Part shown: positions 1-7,717 of the stretch, piece by piece | Layout of the letters: the number at the start of each line of letters is the position of its first letter | How positions within the stretch are numbered: the first letter of the stretch is position 1 | Assembly (NCBI GenBank): GCA_900548765.1 | Contig: URLU01000007.1 | Coordinates: 1 to 26,163 of the forward strand | Reading direction: 5' to 3' | DNA: 26,163 nt | From: an uncultured Lachnobacterium sp. | GTDB lineage: Bacteria > Bacillota > Clostridia > Lachnospirales > Lachnospiraceae | Notes under the pieces: model-generated | Told to the model about the DNA's origin: nothing | What the model saw: only the letters and a program-made list of their open reading frames with translations | Database searches by the model: none | Translations under genes and position numbers: made by a program

Positions 1-269
1 AGCTGCTTCGGAGAGAAGGGTTTTATTATTGATGGTGCATTATTTTAGGAGGACATGACTGGTATGAGATTTTCGGCATTGACATGAACAAGGGTGAATA
101 TGATTCGGATTTGTTTAAGGAATTAATAAATGCCGCATTAGCTGATGCAAAGAGCAGAGCTGGCAGAGTCATGACCTTCTTTTGTGATGAAGATGGTGAG
201 GCGGACGCAAAAGAATGTGGATTTGAATGTGTGGGAAAGTATCTCTGCTTTGAAAGTCATCTAGGCTAA
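1..269 (+). pseudogene. GNAT-like acetyltransferase remnant, 5' cut and frameshifted
   Basis: The 3' part of a gene entering from the left edge. Frame 1 reads a protein-like stretch ending GFIIDGALF and stops at TAG 46-48. Frame 3 then carries on without a stop from 33 to 269 with LGGHDWYEIFGIDMNKGE and a C-terminus ending CFESHLG. One extra T in the T-run at 43-46 would join the two frames as GALF-LGGHDWYEIFGID, so a single-base deletion (or sequencing error) is the simplest reading. The ATG at 84 gives a 61-residue open frame but has no good ribosome binding site and lies inside the conserved part, so I do not treat it as a separate gene. The GNAT assignment rests on general resemblance of the C-terminal half and is only moderate. 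Confidence 0.5.
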
Positions 270-300
270 TCAAACCACAAAGAAATTACAGGAGTAAACC

Positions 301-948
301 ATGGCACAGGAAAATATAGGTTCATTTATACAAAAGATGCGCAGAGCAAATGAAATGACGCAAAAAGAGCTGGCAGATATCCTGCACATCAGCGACAAAA
401 CAATCTCAAAATGGGAAACTGGTAAGGGAATGCCGGATGTTTCCTATATGGAGGATTTGTGTGCAGCTTTACATATCAGTATCAACGAACTGCTTTCCGG
501 CGAGAAACTTCCGCCAGAGGAATATCCGAAAAGGGCAGAGGATAATATGCTCTATCTCCTGCAGGAAAATCATGAGACTAAAAAGCAAAACCGCTGGTCT
601 TTAATCCTGGGTGGTATTTTACTGGTTTTGGGGATGGCAGGATTATTTTCGTTATCCGGGTTAAATATGGCATGGTATCTGGATGTGCCGTCGTTTTTGG
701 TCTTGGCCTGTATCTGTGTGGCGCTGACCCTATTTTCAGGGAAAAGGGCCAAAAAGGAAGTGATTCCGTTCTTGCGCAGGATTGTGATTCCTGTGGCTAT
801 ATGTGAAAGTCTGGTAGCGGTGATTTGCGTCATTGGAAATGTGAAAAGTACGATTGTCCTTGGAGCAAATCTGGCAGTCTGTATTTTATCCATATTGTAT
901 GCGTTGATTGCATATCTCGTCCTTTTTCTACTGGAACAACGTATGTAG
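301..948 (+). CDS. XRE-family regulator with four C-terminal membrane helices
   Basis: A 215-residue protein with an N-terminal Cro/C1-type helix-turn-helix (about residues 5-65; QKELADILHISDKTISKWE is the typical XRE recognition unit). A hydrophilic linker follows, then about four hydrophobic segments (residues 99-120, 127-147, 156-180 and 184-211). This layout is common in Firmicutes: a DNA-binding domain tethered to the membrane, assumed to sense a membrane or small-molecule signal. The start is supported by AGGAG seven bases upstream. It lies just after the broken acetyltransferase and before motA on the same strand, with 109 bases to motA. Targets cannot be read from the sequence. Confidence 0.85.
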   Translation: MAQENIGSFIQKMRRANEMTQKELADILHISDKTISKWETGKGMPDVSYMEDLCAALHISINELLSGEKLPPEEYPKRAEDNMLYLLQENHETKKQNRWSLILGGILLVLGMAGLFSLSGLNMAWYLDVPSFLVLACICVALTLFSGKRAKKEVIPFLRRIVIPVAICESLVAVICVIGNVKSTIVLGANLAVCILSILYALIAYLVLFLLEQRM

Positions 949-1020
949 TAGAGGCGAAAAAACAAAGAGTAGAGTCATTCTACGATTCGTAGGTTTTCTT
1001 TACGCCCCACATCCTCTATG

Positions 1021-1057
1021 CTTTTATCATAACAAATGAGACAAGGAGTGATAAAAG
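1021..1057 (+). promoter_or_regulatory. Perfect hairpin enclosing the motA Shine-Dalgarno sequence
   Basis: CTTTTATCA (1021-1029) and TGATAAAAG (1049-1057) are perfect 9-bp inverted repeats. The 19-base loop holds AAGGAG (1043-1048), and the motA ATG follows the second arm directly. In RNA the ribosome binding site would sit in a loop and the start codon at the foot of the stem, so translation could be modulated by the fold or by a protein. The geometry is seen in sequence; the control role is inferred. Confidence 0.5.
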
Positions 1058-1858
1058 ATGAAACTAAACAAGGCTGGGATGATGGGATTTTTCCTTTGCT
1101 TTATGGCAATTATATTTGGAGTGGCAACGAATGGAGGTCTGTCGTCGGTTGTTGATTATCTGCATCTGCCATCCTTTATTTTGACAGCAGGCGGAGCCCT
1201 TTGCGCGGTGCTTACCACCGCCGATTCTTTTGGGGATTTTGCTTATGGCGCAAAAGGTCTGTTGGTCGCTTTTAAAAATAATGAGGTAGATGCCGGACAA
1301 TTGACTCAGACAATTCTGCAAATGTCAGACAGGGCAAGAAAAGAAGGCTTGTTGTCACTGGAGGATATAACGCAGGATTTGGGCAACCCTTATCTGGAAA
1401 AGGGCATTCAGCTGGTTGTGGACGGAGCAGATCCGGAACTGGTCAGAGACATTCTGGAAGCAGAATTGACGCATACCTACGATTGTAATAAAAAACGAGT
1501 AAAATTCTGGGAGGATTTTGGCGCCTATGCTCCTGCCTGGGGCATGGTTGGAACCCTGATTGGACTGATTAATATGATGAAAACCATGGGCTCGGATCCT
1601 TCGGCAATCGGTTCCGGCATGTCACTGGCACTGATTACGACCCTCTATGGCTCTATCATTGCCAACTGGATATGTATTCCTATTGCACGCAAGCTGGAAA
1701 AGAGCGGAGCGGCAGAGGCGCTATCCATGGAGCTTGTGATAGAGGGCGTTCTATCTATCCAGGCAGGCGAAAACTCACGCATTATAAAAGAGAAGCTCTC
1801 AGCTATTGTGGAGAACGAGGTCATGGATAAGACCGAGGAGACCGAGGCTGTGGGGTGA
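1058..1858 (+). CDS. motA: Flagellar motor stator protein MotA
   Basis: A 266-residue proton-channel stator subunit. Membrane segments lie at about residues 7-27, 34-52, 148-170 and 181-203, with the large cytoplasmic loop between helices 2 and 3. The conserved MotA/ExbB core YAPAWGMVGTLIGLINMM, with the essential proline before the third helix, is followed by ALITTLYGSIIANW in helix 4. The tail IEGVLSIQAGENSRIIKEKL matches the usual MotA C-terminal signature. MotA normally works as a 5:2 complex with MotB, which provides the peptidoglycan anchor and proton-carrying Asp, yet no motB follows; the next gene is an acetyltransferase. It may pair with a MotB encoded elsewhere or be a paralogous stator. 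Confidence 0.9.
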   Translation: MKLNKAGMMGFFLCFMAIIFGVATNGGLSSVVDYLHLPSFILTAGGALCAVLTTADSFGDFAYGAKGLLVAFKNNEVDAGQLTQTILQMSDRARKEGLLSLEDITQDLGNPYLEKGIQLVVDGADPELVRDILEAELTHTYDCNKKRVKFWEDFGAYAPAWGMVGTLIGLINMMKTMGSDPSAIGSGMSLALITTLYGSIIANWICIPIARKLEKSGAAEALSMELVIEGVLSIQAGENSRIIKEKLSAIVENEVMDKTEETEAVG

Positions 1859-1934
1859 GGTGTAGACAGTGTTTGATGTTGCTATGCATCCAGAGTGGCT
1901 GCAGACGGTAGGTTCGGTTGGTGAGGATGTAGTT

Positions 1935-2378
1935 ATGATTAGAAAATTAGAAAAAACAGACATAAACAGAGTCGCTGATATATGGTTAAATACCAATTTA
2001 AAGGCACATGATTTTATTCCTGACAAATATTGGAAGAGTAATTACGAGGCTGTGAAGGAAATGCTGCCACAGGCTGAAGTCTATGTATATGAGGATGGGA
2101 AAAAAATACAGGGCTTTATAGGCATGAATGGAGAATACATAGAGGGCATTTTCGTATCAGAAGAGGCGCAGTCGCAGGGCATAGGCAGGCTTCTGCTAGA
2201 ATATGCAAAAGGGAAAAAGAGTAAGCTGCTTTTAAATGTCTATCAGAAGAATACAAGGGCGATAGACTTTTATCAAAGAGAAGGCTTTAAAATACAAAGA
2301 GAGGGGTTAGATGAAGCAAATAACGAGAAAGAATATGAAATGGAGTGGAAACAGATAATGGATAAGGCATGGCTGTAA
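1935..2378 (+). CDS. GNAT-family N-acetyltransferase
   Basis: A 147-residue protein starting MIRKLEKTDINRVADIW, the usual opening of GNAT enzymes that move an acetyl group from acetyl-CoA to an amine. The acetyl-CoA loop is visible as SQGIGRLLLEYAK (Q/R-x-x-G-x-G/A), preceded by the beta-strand IEGIFVSEEA and followed by LNVYQKNTRAIDFYQREGF, a classic motif B. A longer reading frame starts at 1869, but its first 22 residues do not match GNAT proteins, and GGTGAGG lies well placed before the ATG at 1935, so I use that start. The substrate is not predictable. Only 76 bases separate it from motA, so they may be co-transcribed. Confidence 0.85.
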   Translation: MIRKLEKTDINRVADIWLNTNLKAHDFIPDKYWKSNYEAVKEMLPQAEVYVYEDGKKIQGFIGMNGEYIEGIFVSEEAQSQGIGRLLLEYAKGKKSKLLLNVYQKNTRAIDFYQREGFKIQREGLDEANNEKEYEMEWKQIMDKAWL

Positions 2379-2475
2379 TTATATTTAGAAACTCTTCATA
2401 AACTTTTAATGAATTCTGCATTGAATATAATCTCAGATTGTATCACTATAAATACAAAACATGTTATTATTCGGA

Positions 2476-2491
2476 ATGTGCGAAAGCACAT
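2476..2491 (+). other. Small hairpin with GAAA tetraloop in the ATPase leader
   Basis: ATGTGC-GAAA-GCACAT is a perfect 6-bp stem closed by a GNRA-type loop, 42 bases upstream of the P-type ATPase start. It has no T-run after it, so it is not an intrinsic terminator. It may stabilise the leader mRNA or be a small regulatory site. The rest of 2379-2532 is AT-rich, with no promoter I can place firmly. Confidence 0.35.
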
Positions 2492-2532
2492 GATAGAAAA
2501 AACACATATAATGAGTACAGCAGGGAGAAGTC

Positions 2533-5028
2533 ATGGAGCATATAGGTTTAACGGATGCAGAAGTAGAGCAAAGAATAGAGCAGGGGCTCACAAATCACAC
2601 TGATATATCAACGGACAAAACTACAAAGGAAATAATAGTTTCCAATGTATGTACATATTTTAACCTGATTTTTCTGATTATCACCATACTGCTTGTAGCG
2701 GTGGGGTCTTTTCGTAATCTCACATTTTTACCAATAATTATAGGAAATACAGTAATCGGTATCGTGCAGGAGCTGCGCGCCAAGAAGACTCTTGAGAAAA
2801 TGAGCCTATTAAACGCACCCCATGCGGATGTCATCAGAAATGGTGAAATGACGCAGATTGCCACGGAAAAGCTGGTGAAGGATGATGTAATCCTGCTGAC
2901 AGCCGGAAAGCAGATTTGCGCAGATGCGGTGGTGATTGACGGAAGTATTCAGGTAAACGAATCCCTGCTCACAGGTGAAGCTGACGAGGTGGAAAAGCCT
3001 GTGGGAAGCACTCTTATGTCAGGCAGCTTTGTGGTGTCAGGAGAGTGCTATGCACGGCTTGAAAAGGTGGGAAATGAATCATACATTTCAAGGCTCAGCA
3101 TGGAGGCAAAATCCATGGGAAGCAAAGAGCAGTCGGAAATGATACGTTCCATTAACCAGATTGTCAAGTGGATTGGAATTGTGATTATTCCTATCGGAAT
3201 TATCCTGTTCTGGCAGAGTCATTTTGTGAATGATGTGTCTATCAGCAAGAGCGTGACATCCACAGTTGCCGCAATTATCGGAATGATTCCGGAGGGACTT
3301 TACCTGCTGACCACAATTGCGCTGGCTTTAAGCACCATGAAGCTTGCCAATAAAAGGGTGCTGCTTCACGACATGAAGAGTATTGAGACCCTTGCCCGTG
3401 TAGATGTGCTCTGCGTTGACAAGACCGGTACCATAACAGAGCCGGATATGAAGGTCAGCGATATATTTTTATGTGGGAGCGGTTCAAAGCCGGCATATAA
3501 TGACCAGTCCAGCAAGAATGAGAGCCAGTTAAAGCCGGAAGACAATGTACAGTCTTGCATGAAGGAGAATAGCTTACTGCAGAAGCAGGAACAAACAGCA
3601 TGTCATCCAGAGCTGTCACTGGATGAATTGAAAAAGTTGATTGTACGCTATGCCTATGCCTCAAAAGATAACAATGCCACAATGCTTGCCCTTAAGGAAT
3701 ATGCTGAAGGCTTTGTAAAAACCGGTGATTCTGGTTTGAAAATACACAATTCACATAATGATATTACAGGCAGAATAATAGACCAGCAGGCTTTTTCATC
3801 CAGCCGCAAGTACGGAAGCATAACATTTGCAGATGGCACATATCTGCTGGGAGCACCGGAGTTTATCCTGGGTGATGATTTTCATATGGTAGAGGATGAG
3901 ACACAGTCCTACACTGAAAAAGGAGACAGAGTCCTGCTTTTTGCAAGGCGTGACCCTGATAAGACTATCCCGCTTGGCTTTGTGGCACTGGCAAATCCGA
4001 TTCGTCAGAATGCGGTTAAGACCTTTGAATATTTCAAGAAGCAGAGGGTTGCCATAAAGGTTATCTCTGGTGACAATCCAAAGACTGTTTCTCAGATTGC
4101 CATGCAGGCAGGAATAGAAAATGCAGACAGGTATATTGATGCTGCCAGCCTTGACAGCAAGGAGAAAATTGCAAAGGCTGTTTCCCAGTACACTGTTTTC
4201 GGACGAGTTACGCCTAAGCAGAAACAGCAGCTTGTTAAAGCATTGCAACGGAAGGGACACACTGTAGCCATGACAGGAGATGGTGTAAACGATATTCTTG
4301 CCATGAAGGACGCAGACTGTAGTGTTGCCATGGCGTCGGGAAGTGAGGCAGCAGCCCAGGCGGCACAGGTTGTACTCCTGGATTCGGATTTTGTGCACAT
4401 GCCGGATGTGGTGTATGAGGGACGCCGGGTGGTAAATAATATCGAGCGTTCAGCCAGCCTCTTTCTGGTAAAAAATATATTTTCCTTATTGCTTGCCCTG
4501 TTTTCGGTTATCTCTATGTTTACCTACCCACTGGAGCCATCGCAGATATCGCTTATCAGCATGTTTACCATAGGACTGCCGGGATTCCTTCTGGCAATGG
4601 AGCCTAATAAGGAGAGAATCAAGGGACATTTCCTGACAAATGTTATGCTAAAGGCTCTGCCCGGCGGACTAACGGATGTAATCGCCATTAGTGCTCTGGT
4701 TGTGTGCGGAGCAGTCTTTTCCATACCGGAGGAAAGCATAGGTACAATAGCAACCATGGTACTGGCAGTTGTAGGATTTATGATTTTATTCAAAATCAGC
4801 GAGCCATTAAATACCATGAAATATGTGGTAATCAGTATAAACGTTGCGGGATTTGTGCTGTGCGTATATTTTCTGAAGGATTTGTTTGCGCTGAGCAATC
4901 TGTCAAGTATATGTATTCTTCTCATGATTGTGTTTGGATTTGCAGCAGAATCGCTGTTCAGGAATCTCACGGTTTTGGAGGAGAAGCTGAGAGAGGGCTA
5001 TAAGAGAAGGATTAAGAAAAAGAGATAA
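2533..5028 (+). CDS. P-type cation-transporting ATPase (HAD-IC family, CtpE-like)
   Basis: An 831-residue membrane pump. Seen in order: an N-terminal cytosolic tail, helices M1-M2 (about residues 40-58 and 64-80), an actuator domain with LTGEADEVEKP (TGE 147-149), helices M3-M4 with IPEGLYLLTT (residues 252-261), the phosphorylation site DKTGT (D296), a nucleotide-binding domain, the hinge GDGVND (582-587) and about six C-terminal helices. No heavy-metal CxxC motifs are present. PEGL in M4 and the overall layout resemble CtpE/YoaB-type ATPases, for which calcium transport has been proposed; the ion is not proven here. A polar, low-complexity stretch at about residues 314-362 looks like an insertion after the P-site. 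The start follows a GGGAGAAG ribosome binding site. Confidence 0.9.
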   Translation: MEHIGLTDAEVEQRIEQGLTNHTDISTDKTTKEIIVSNVCTYFNLIFLIITILLVAVGSFRNLTFLPIIIGNTVIGIVQELRAKKTLEKMSLLNAPHADVIRNGEMTQIATEKLVKDDVILLTAGKQICADAVVIDGSIQVNESLLTGEADEVEKPVGSTLMSGSFVVSGECYARLEKVGNESYISRLSMEAKSMGSKEQSEMIRSINQIVKWIGIVIIPIGIILFWQSHFVNDVSISKSVTSTVAAIIGMIPEGLYLLTTIALALSTMKLANKRVLLHDMKSIETLARVDVLCVDKTGTITEPDMKVSDIFLCGSGSKPAYNDQSSKNESQLKPEDNVQSCMKENSLLQKQEQTACHPELSLDELKKLIVRYAYASKDNNATMLALKEYAEGFVKTGDSGLKIHNSHNDITGRIIDQQAFSSSRKYGSITFADGTYLLGAPEFILGDDFHMVEDETQSYTEKGDRVLLFARRDPDKTIPLGFVALANPIRQNAVKTFEYFKKQRVAIKVISGDNPKTVSQIAMQAGIENADRYIDAASLDSKEKIAKAVSQYTVFGRVTPKQKQQLVKALQRKGHTVAMTGDGVNDILAMKDADCSVAMASGSEAAAQAAQVVLLDSDFVHMPDVVYEGRRVVNNIERSASLFLVKNIFSLLLALFSVISMFTYPLEPSQISLISMFTIGLPGFLLAMEPNKERIKGHFLTNVMLKALPGGLTDVIAISALVVCGAVFSIPEESIGTIATMVLAVVGFMILFKISEPLNTMKYVVISINVAGFVLCVYFLKDLFALSNLSSICILLMIVFGFAAESLFRNLTVLEEKLREGYKRRIKKKR

Positions 5029-5035
5029 ATAAATG

Positions 5036-5079
5036 AGGCAGGAAGCTTTATCGGGTGTTACGATAGCGTCCTGCCTTTT
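5036..5079 (+). terminator. Bidirectional intrinsic terminator between the ATPase and MATE genes
   Basis: AGGCAGGA (5036-5043) pairs with TCCTGCCT (5069-5076), followed by TTTTA. An inner TATCG/CGATA pairing extends the stem. Upstream of the left arm the plus strand is A-rich, giving a U-rich tail on the other strand, so it can also serve the converging MATE gene. Confidence 0.75.
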
Positions 5080-5098
5080 ACTAAAGTATGCAAGAGAC

Positions 5099-5117
5099 GC
5101 TGCCAGTGGCAGCTTTT
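5099..5117 (+). terminator. Second small hairpin with T-run
   Basis: GCTGCC-AGT-GGCAGC followed by TTTTA, just beyond the main terminator and before the stop codon of the converging MATE gene. Probably a back-up terminator for the plus strand. Confidence 0.5.
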
Positions 5118-5134
5118 ATGTATAACCTATGGAG

Positions 5135-6490
5135 TTATTCAAACTCTCTTGTAATATTCTTGGTCCAGTTCCCCTTCTTGTAGTGCCAGAACACAAAGGG
5201 CATTTTCTCAAACTCATCCAGCGTCATGACAAAGTACACTCCAAGCGGTGGCAGCTTAAACACATAAGCCGCAATCGCCATAAGCGGAACCGCAATAAGC
5301 CACATGCACAGGGTATCAGTAATCATGCCGAACTTGGCATCACCGCCACCACGGAAGCAGCCACATATGAGGCAGGTGTTGATACCCTCACCAATAAGAC
5401 GCCAGGTGGTCATAATCATGAGACTGCCCAGATATGATATGGCAGTTTCGGAAAGCTTGTCGCGATAAAAATCAATCATTATTGGTCGGATTGCAATTAT
5501 AATAGCGCATCCAATCAGAGCTACTGCGATTGTGATGTAGAGCATACGCCTGCCATATTCCTTTGCAGCTTCAATATGGTTCTGCCCCAGCTCTTGACTG
5601 ACAATGATTGTAGTGGCATTGGCAAAGCCACGACAGGCGATAGCTCCAATATTTACAACCATGATAGCCACGGCATTTGCGGCGACCATATCGTCACCAA
5701 TATGCCCAAGAATAGCGGCAAAAACCGAGCTTGCCAGACTCCAGACAACATCATTCACAACGGAAGGCGCTGCTATTTTGATAAAGTCAGACATTAAAAC
5801 ACCAGTTTTGGCAAATAAGTATTTAACACGGAATTTGATTCCCTTGCTGACAAGAGAATATATAAGACAAATTAAAACTTCCACGATACGTGCAATTACA
5901 GTTCCAAGGGCAACACCGGTTACCCCAAGCTTTGGAAGCCCAAATAATCCAAATATAAATGAGGCATTGCAAACTACATTTACGCAAAGTGAGATAATGT
6001 ATATAGTAGAAGGCAGAAGGACCTTTCCTACACTCCTAAGTGCGCTCATAAATATCTGCGAAAATCCCATAAAAATAAATGAGAAGGAAACAACCTTAAG
6101 ATACTGGCTTCCTGCCGCTATAGTATCAGGACTGCTGGTAAATATTCTCATAATAGAAGCTGGGAAAGAGAAGGATATAACAAAGAAAACCAGCGATACA
6201 ATTATGGATAGACGCTCTGCCAGACCAATTATTTTTTCTACTGTTTTTTTATCACCCTTTCCAAAATACTGGGCGCACAAAACAGAAGTACCGGCAGAAA
6301 GCCCATAATATAGGCAAAACAGTACAAATGTGAACTGATTAGCCAGCGAGGAAGCTGACATGGCGGTCTGGCTCACATAGCCCAGCATGATGGTGTCAGC
6401 CATATTGACCAGGGTGCTGATCAGGTTTTGTATCATAATAGGAAATGCCAGTTTAGAGGCATATTTTAGAAAATCTCTCTTGCTTAACAT
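5135..6490 (-). CDS. MATE-family multidrug/metabolite exporter
   Basis: A 451-residue integral membrane protein with twelve hydrophobic segments in two homologous halves. The N-terminus has the MATE pattern (FPIMIQNLISTLVNMADTIM; QFTFVLFCLYYGLSAGTS; CAQYFGKGD). The second half repeats it with AAPSVVNDVVWSLASSVFAA and GFANATTIIVSQELGQNH. MATE proteins export cationic drugs or metabolites using sodium or protons. The start has AGGAGA at good spacing. It is divided from the upstream minus-strand gene by 95 bases. It is not closely similar to the second MATE protein at 13205-14548. Substrate unknown. Confidence 0.9.
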   Translation of the reverse strand: MLSKRDFLKYASKLAFPIMIQNLISTLVNMADTIMLGYVSQTAMSASSLANQFTFVLFCLYYGLSAGTSVLCAQYFGKGDKKTVEKIIGLAERLSIIVSLVFFVISFSFPASIMRIFTSSPDTIAAGSQYLKVVSFSFIFMGFSQIFMSALRSVGKVLLPSTIYIISLCVNVVCNASFIFGLFGLPKLGVTGVALGTVIARIVEVLICLIYSLVSKGIKFRVKYLFAKTGVLMSDFIKIAAPSVVNDVVWSLASSVFAAILGHIGDDMVAANAVAIMVVNIGAIACRGFANATTIIVSQELGQNHIEAAKEYGRRMLYITIAVALIGCAIIIAIRPIMIDFYRDKLSETAISYLGSLMIMTTWRLIGEGINTCLICGCFRGGGDAKFGMITDTLCMWLIAVPLMAIAAYVFKLPPLGVYFVMTLDEFEKMPFVFWHYKKGNWTKNITREFE

Positions 6491-6523
6491 ATATTTTTCT
6501 CCTGTGCATTAAAATATATATGT

Positions 6524-6553
6524 ATTATAACAAGCAGCTAGTGAAAAAGTAAA
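6524..6553 (-). promoter_or_regulatory. Possible promoter of the minus-strand MATE gene
   Basis: On the minus strand TTTACT (6553-6548) is followed after 18 bases by a perfect TATAAT (6529-6524), 33 bases before the start codon. The -10 box is good and the -35 box weak. Confidence 0.35.
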
Positions 6554-6585
6554 TTGATAGGTGAAAATTGTGAAAAACAAAATCA

Positions 6586-7128
6586 TTATAATAAATCCCT
6601 GTAATCCTCAGGCAGAAATCTGTGATAGATGACATGACAGCCCTCGTCCTTGAAGCAGTAAAAATAAGGGTCGTCATAGTTGTTGAATTTAATCATCATA
6701 TCAAACTCGCCATTGTCGATTTTTTCAACTGCACAGCCATCATCCCACTTCCTAAAAAGTGCGATTATGGTGTCAAGATTTGTGCTTTTGTCCTGCACGA
6801 TATCAACTAATTCATATATAAAGCCATTGTCGGATTTATTATTGTGAACATACTCGGTTGCCTGTGGAGACAGGCAGAAGCAGAATCTCTTTCCCTTGTG
6901 GGAAATCTCCACAGCTCCAAGTCTTTCTGATACATAATCGGAAAATCCCTGTAAACTATCTACCATATCATCAACAGAACCCTGACAATCAAAAAAGTGG
7001 TTCAGGGAATCTAATGGATAGTATAATCTGATAGACTCTTTTCTATATCCAAGCTTAGCCTGTTCCTCGGCGATGGAATCGGTGAGGTTGGTTTCTAATT
7101 TCATATAAGCATCTGTAAAATCACGCAT
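6586..7128 (-). CDS. DUF3877-like protein of unknown function
   Basis: A 180-residue soluble protein with no signal peptide or membrane helix. The opening ETNLTDSIAEEQAKLGYRKE followed by SIRLYYPLDSLNHF, the total length and the C-terminal FYCFKDEGCHVIYHRFLPEDY recall the DUF3877 family of Clostridia; this is from memory and no function is known. Many aromatic and acidic residues give a compact alpha/beta look. The start has AAGGAGAA at normal spacing and a minus-strand promoter about 30 bases further out. It points away from the GntR/ABC operon. Confidence 0.65.
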   Translation of the reverse strand: MRDFTDAYMKLETNLTDSIAEEQAKLGYRKESIRLYYPLDSLNHFFDCQGSVDDMVDSLQGFSDYVSERLGAVEISHKGKRFCFCLSPQATEYVHNNKSDNGFIYELVDIVQDKSTNLDTIIALFRKWDDGCAVEKIDNGEFDMMIKFNNYDDPYFYCFKDEGCHVIYHRFLPEDYRDLL

Positions 7129-7156
7129 AATATTTAATTCTCCTTATCTACTGCGG

Positions 7157-7186
7157 ATGATAGCACCATGAGAAGAGGTGTGTCAA
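7157..7186 (-). promoter_or_regulatory. Promoter of the DUF3877-like gene
   Basis: Minus strand TTGACA (7186-7181), 18-base spacer, TATCAT (7162-7157), about 28 bases before the ATG at 7128. Confidence 0.55.
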
Positions 7187-7198
7187 TGATTGGGTTGG

Positions 7199-7247
7199 TT
7201 ATAATTTACTTAATGTGCCTAAAAAAGCGAGATTAAGTAAATTATAA
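7199..7247. repeat. Perfect 16-bp AT-rich inverted repeat between divergent promoters
   Basis: TTATAATTTACTTAAT (7199-7214) and its exact reverse complement ATTAAGTAAATTATAA (7232-7247) flank a 17-base loop. It lies between the divergent promoters of the DUF3877-like gene and the GntR operon. It could be an operator acting on both sides or a hairpin; it has no T-run and ends in no known terminator shape. Confidence 0.6.
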
Positions 7248-7254
7248 ATTAATA

Positions 7255-7317
7255 TTGACAAATACCTGTTCATACTGTATATATAAAGTATAAACAGTAT
7301 ATATACAGTATAAACAG
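7255..7317 (+). promoter_or_regulatory. GntR operon promoter with overlapping operator repeats
   Basis: TTGACA (7255-7260), 17 bases, then TATATA (7278-7283) or the overlapping TATAAA (7282-7287). Over the -10 and start region lie an 11-bp inverted repeat, ACTGTATATAT (7274-7284) with ATATATACAGT (7299-7309), and an 11-base direct repeat, AGTATAAACAG at 7287-7297 and 7307-7317, spaced exactly 20 bases. Two helical turns between copies suit cooperative binding by a dimeric regulator, most simply autorepression by the GntR protein encoded next. Confidence 0.65.
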
Positions 7318-7335
7318 CTATAACAGGAGGAGCAA

Positions 7336-7707
7336 ATGAAATTATCACAGACATCAGGTGTTCCAATTTACCAGCAGATAGCCGATGCCTTCCGGGCTGA
7401 CATCTTATCCGGAAAGATGCAGCAGGGTGAGTATCTCCCATCCATCAGGGGTCTGGCGAAGGAGTTAAAAATCAGCGTCATAACCACTATGAAGGCCTAT
7501 GAGCTATTGGAGGAGGAAGGTCTGGTAACTGCCATGCAGGGCAGGGGCTTTCAGGTAAATGCACAGAATAAGGAAATGCTCAAAGAGCAGCAGATGCGCA
7601 GGGTTGAGGAATGTATCGGTGACGGCATAAAGGCTGCCAGAAATGCAGGAATCACAGACGCAGAAGTAAGAGAAGTTTTTGAAATGATGTTATCCATGAA
7701 AGATTAG
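7336..7707 (+). CDS. YtrA-subfamily GntR transcriptional regulator
   Basis: A 123-residue protein. The winged helix-turn-helix fills residues 8-75 (GVPIYQQIADAFRADILSG, then LPSIRGLAKELKISVITTMK and YELLEEEGLVTAMQGRGFQV). Only about 45 residues follow, forming a short helical tail for dimerisation; this is the YtrA type, which usually controls a following ABC exporter operon. AGGAGG is six bases before the ATG. The ABC ATPase begins ten bases after its stop, so the four genes form one operon. It probably represses its own promoter and is released by an unknown inducer, possibly a cell-envelope drug. Confidence 0.9.
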   Translation: MKLSQTSGVPIYQQIADAFRADILSGKMQQGEYLPSIRGLAKELKISVITTMKAYELLEEEGLVTAMQGRGFQVNAQNKEMLKEQQMRRVEECIGDGIKAARNAGITDAEVREVFEMMLSMKD

Positions 7708-7717
7708 GAGGCTTGTT

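Noticed and set aside
1859..1934. Remnant of motB after motA, or an extended N-terminus of the acetyltransferase
   Set aside because: The translation from 1869 shows no MotB helix or plug motif and does not match GNAT starts; the ATG at 1935 has a proper ribosome binding site.
2409..2603. A 64-codon frame upstream of and into the P-type ATPase
   Set aside because: No ribosome binding site, overlaps the real start in another frame, composition not protein-like.
3796..4400. Antisense open frames of 100-200 codons in the P-type ATPase
   Set aside because: Shadow frames opposite conserved motifs (GDGVND region), Cys/Ser-rich, with no start signals.
5604..6308. A 234-codon plus-strand frame inside the MATE gene
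   Set aside because: Opposite a well-conserved transporter; the translation is low in recognisable features and lacks a ribosome binding site.
7199..7441. Antisense frame over the GntR promoter
   Set aside because: It runs through AT-rich operator repeats; nothing supports translation.
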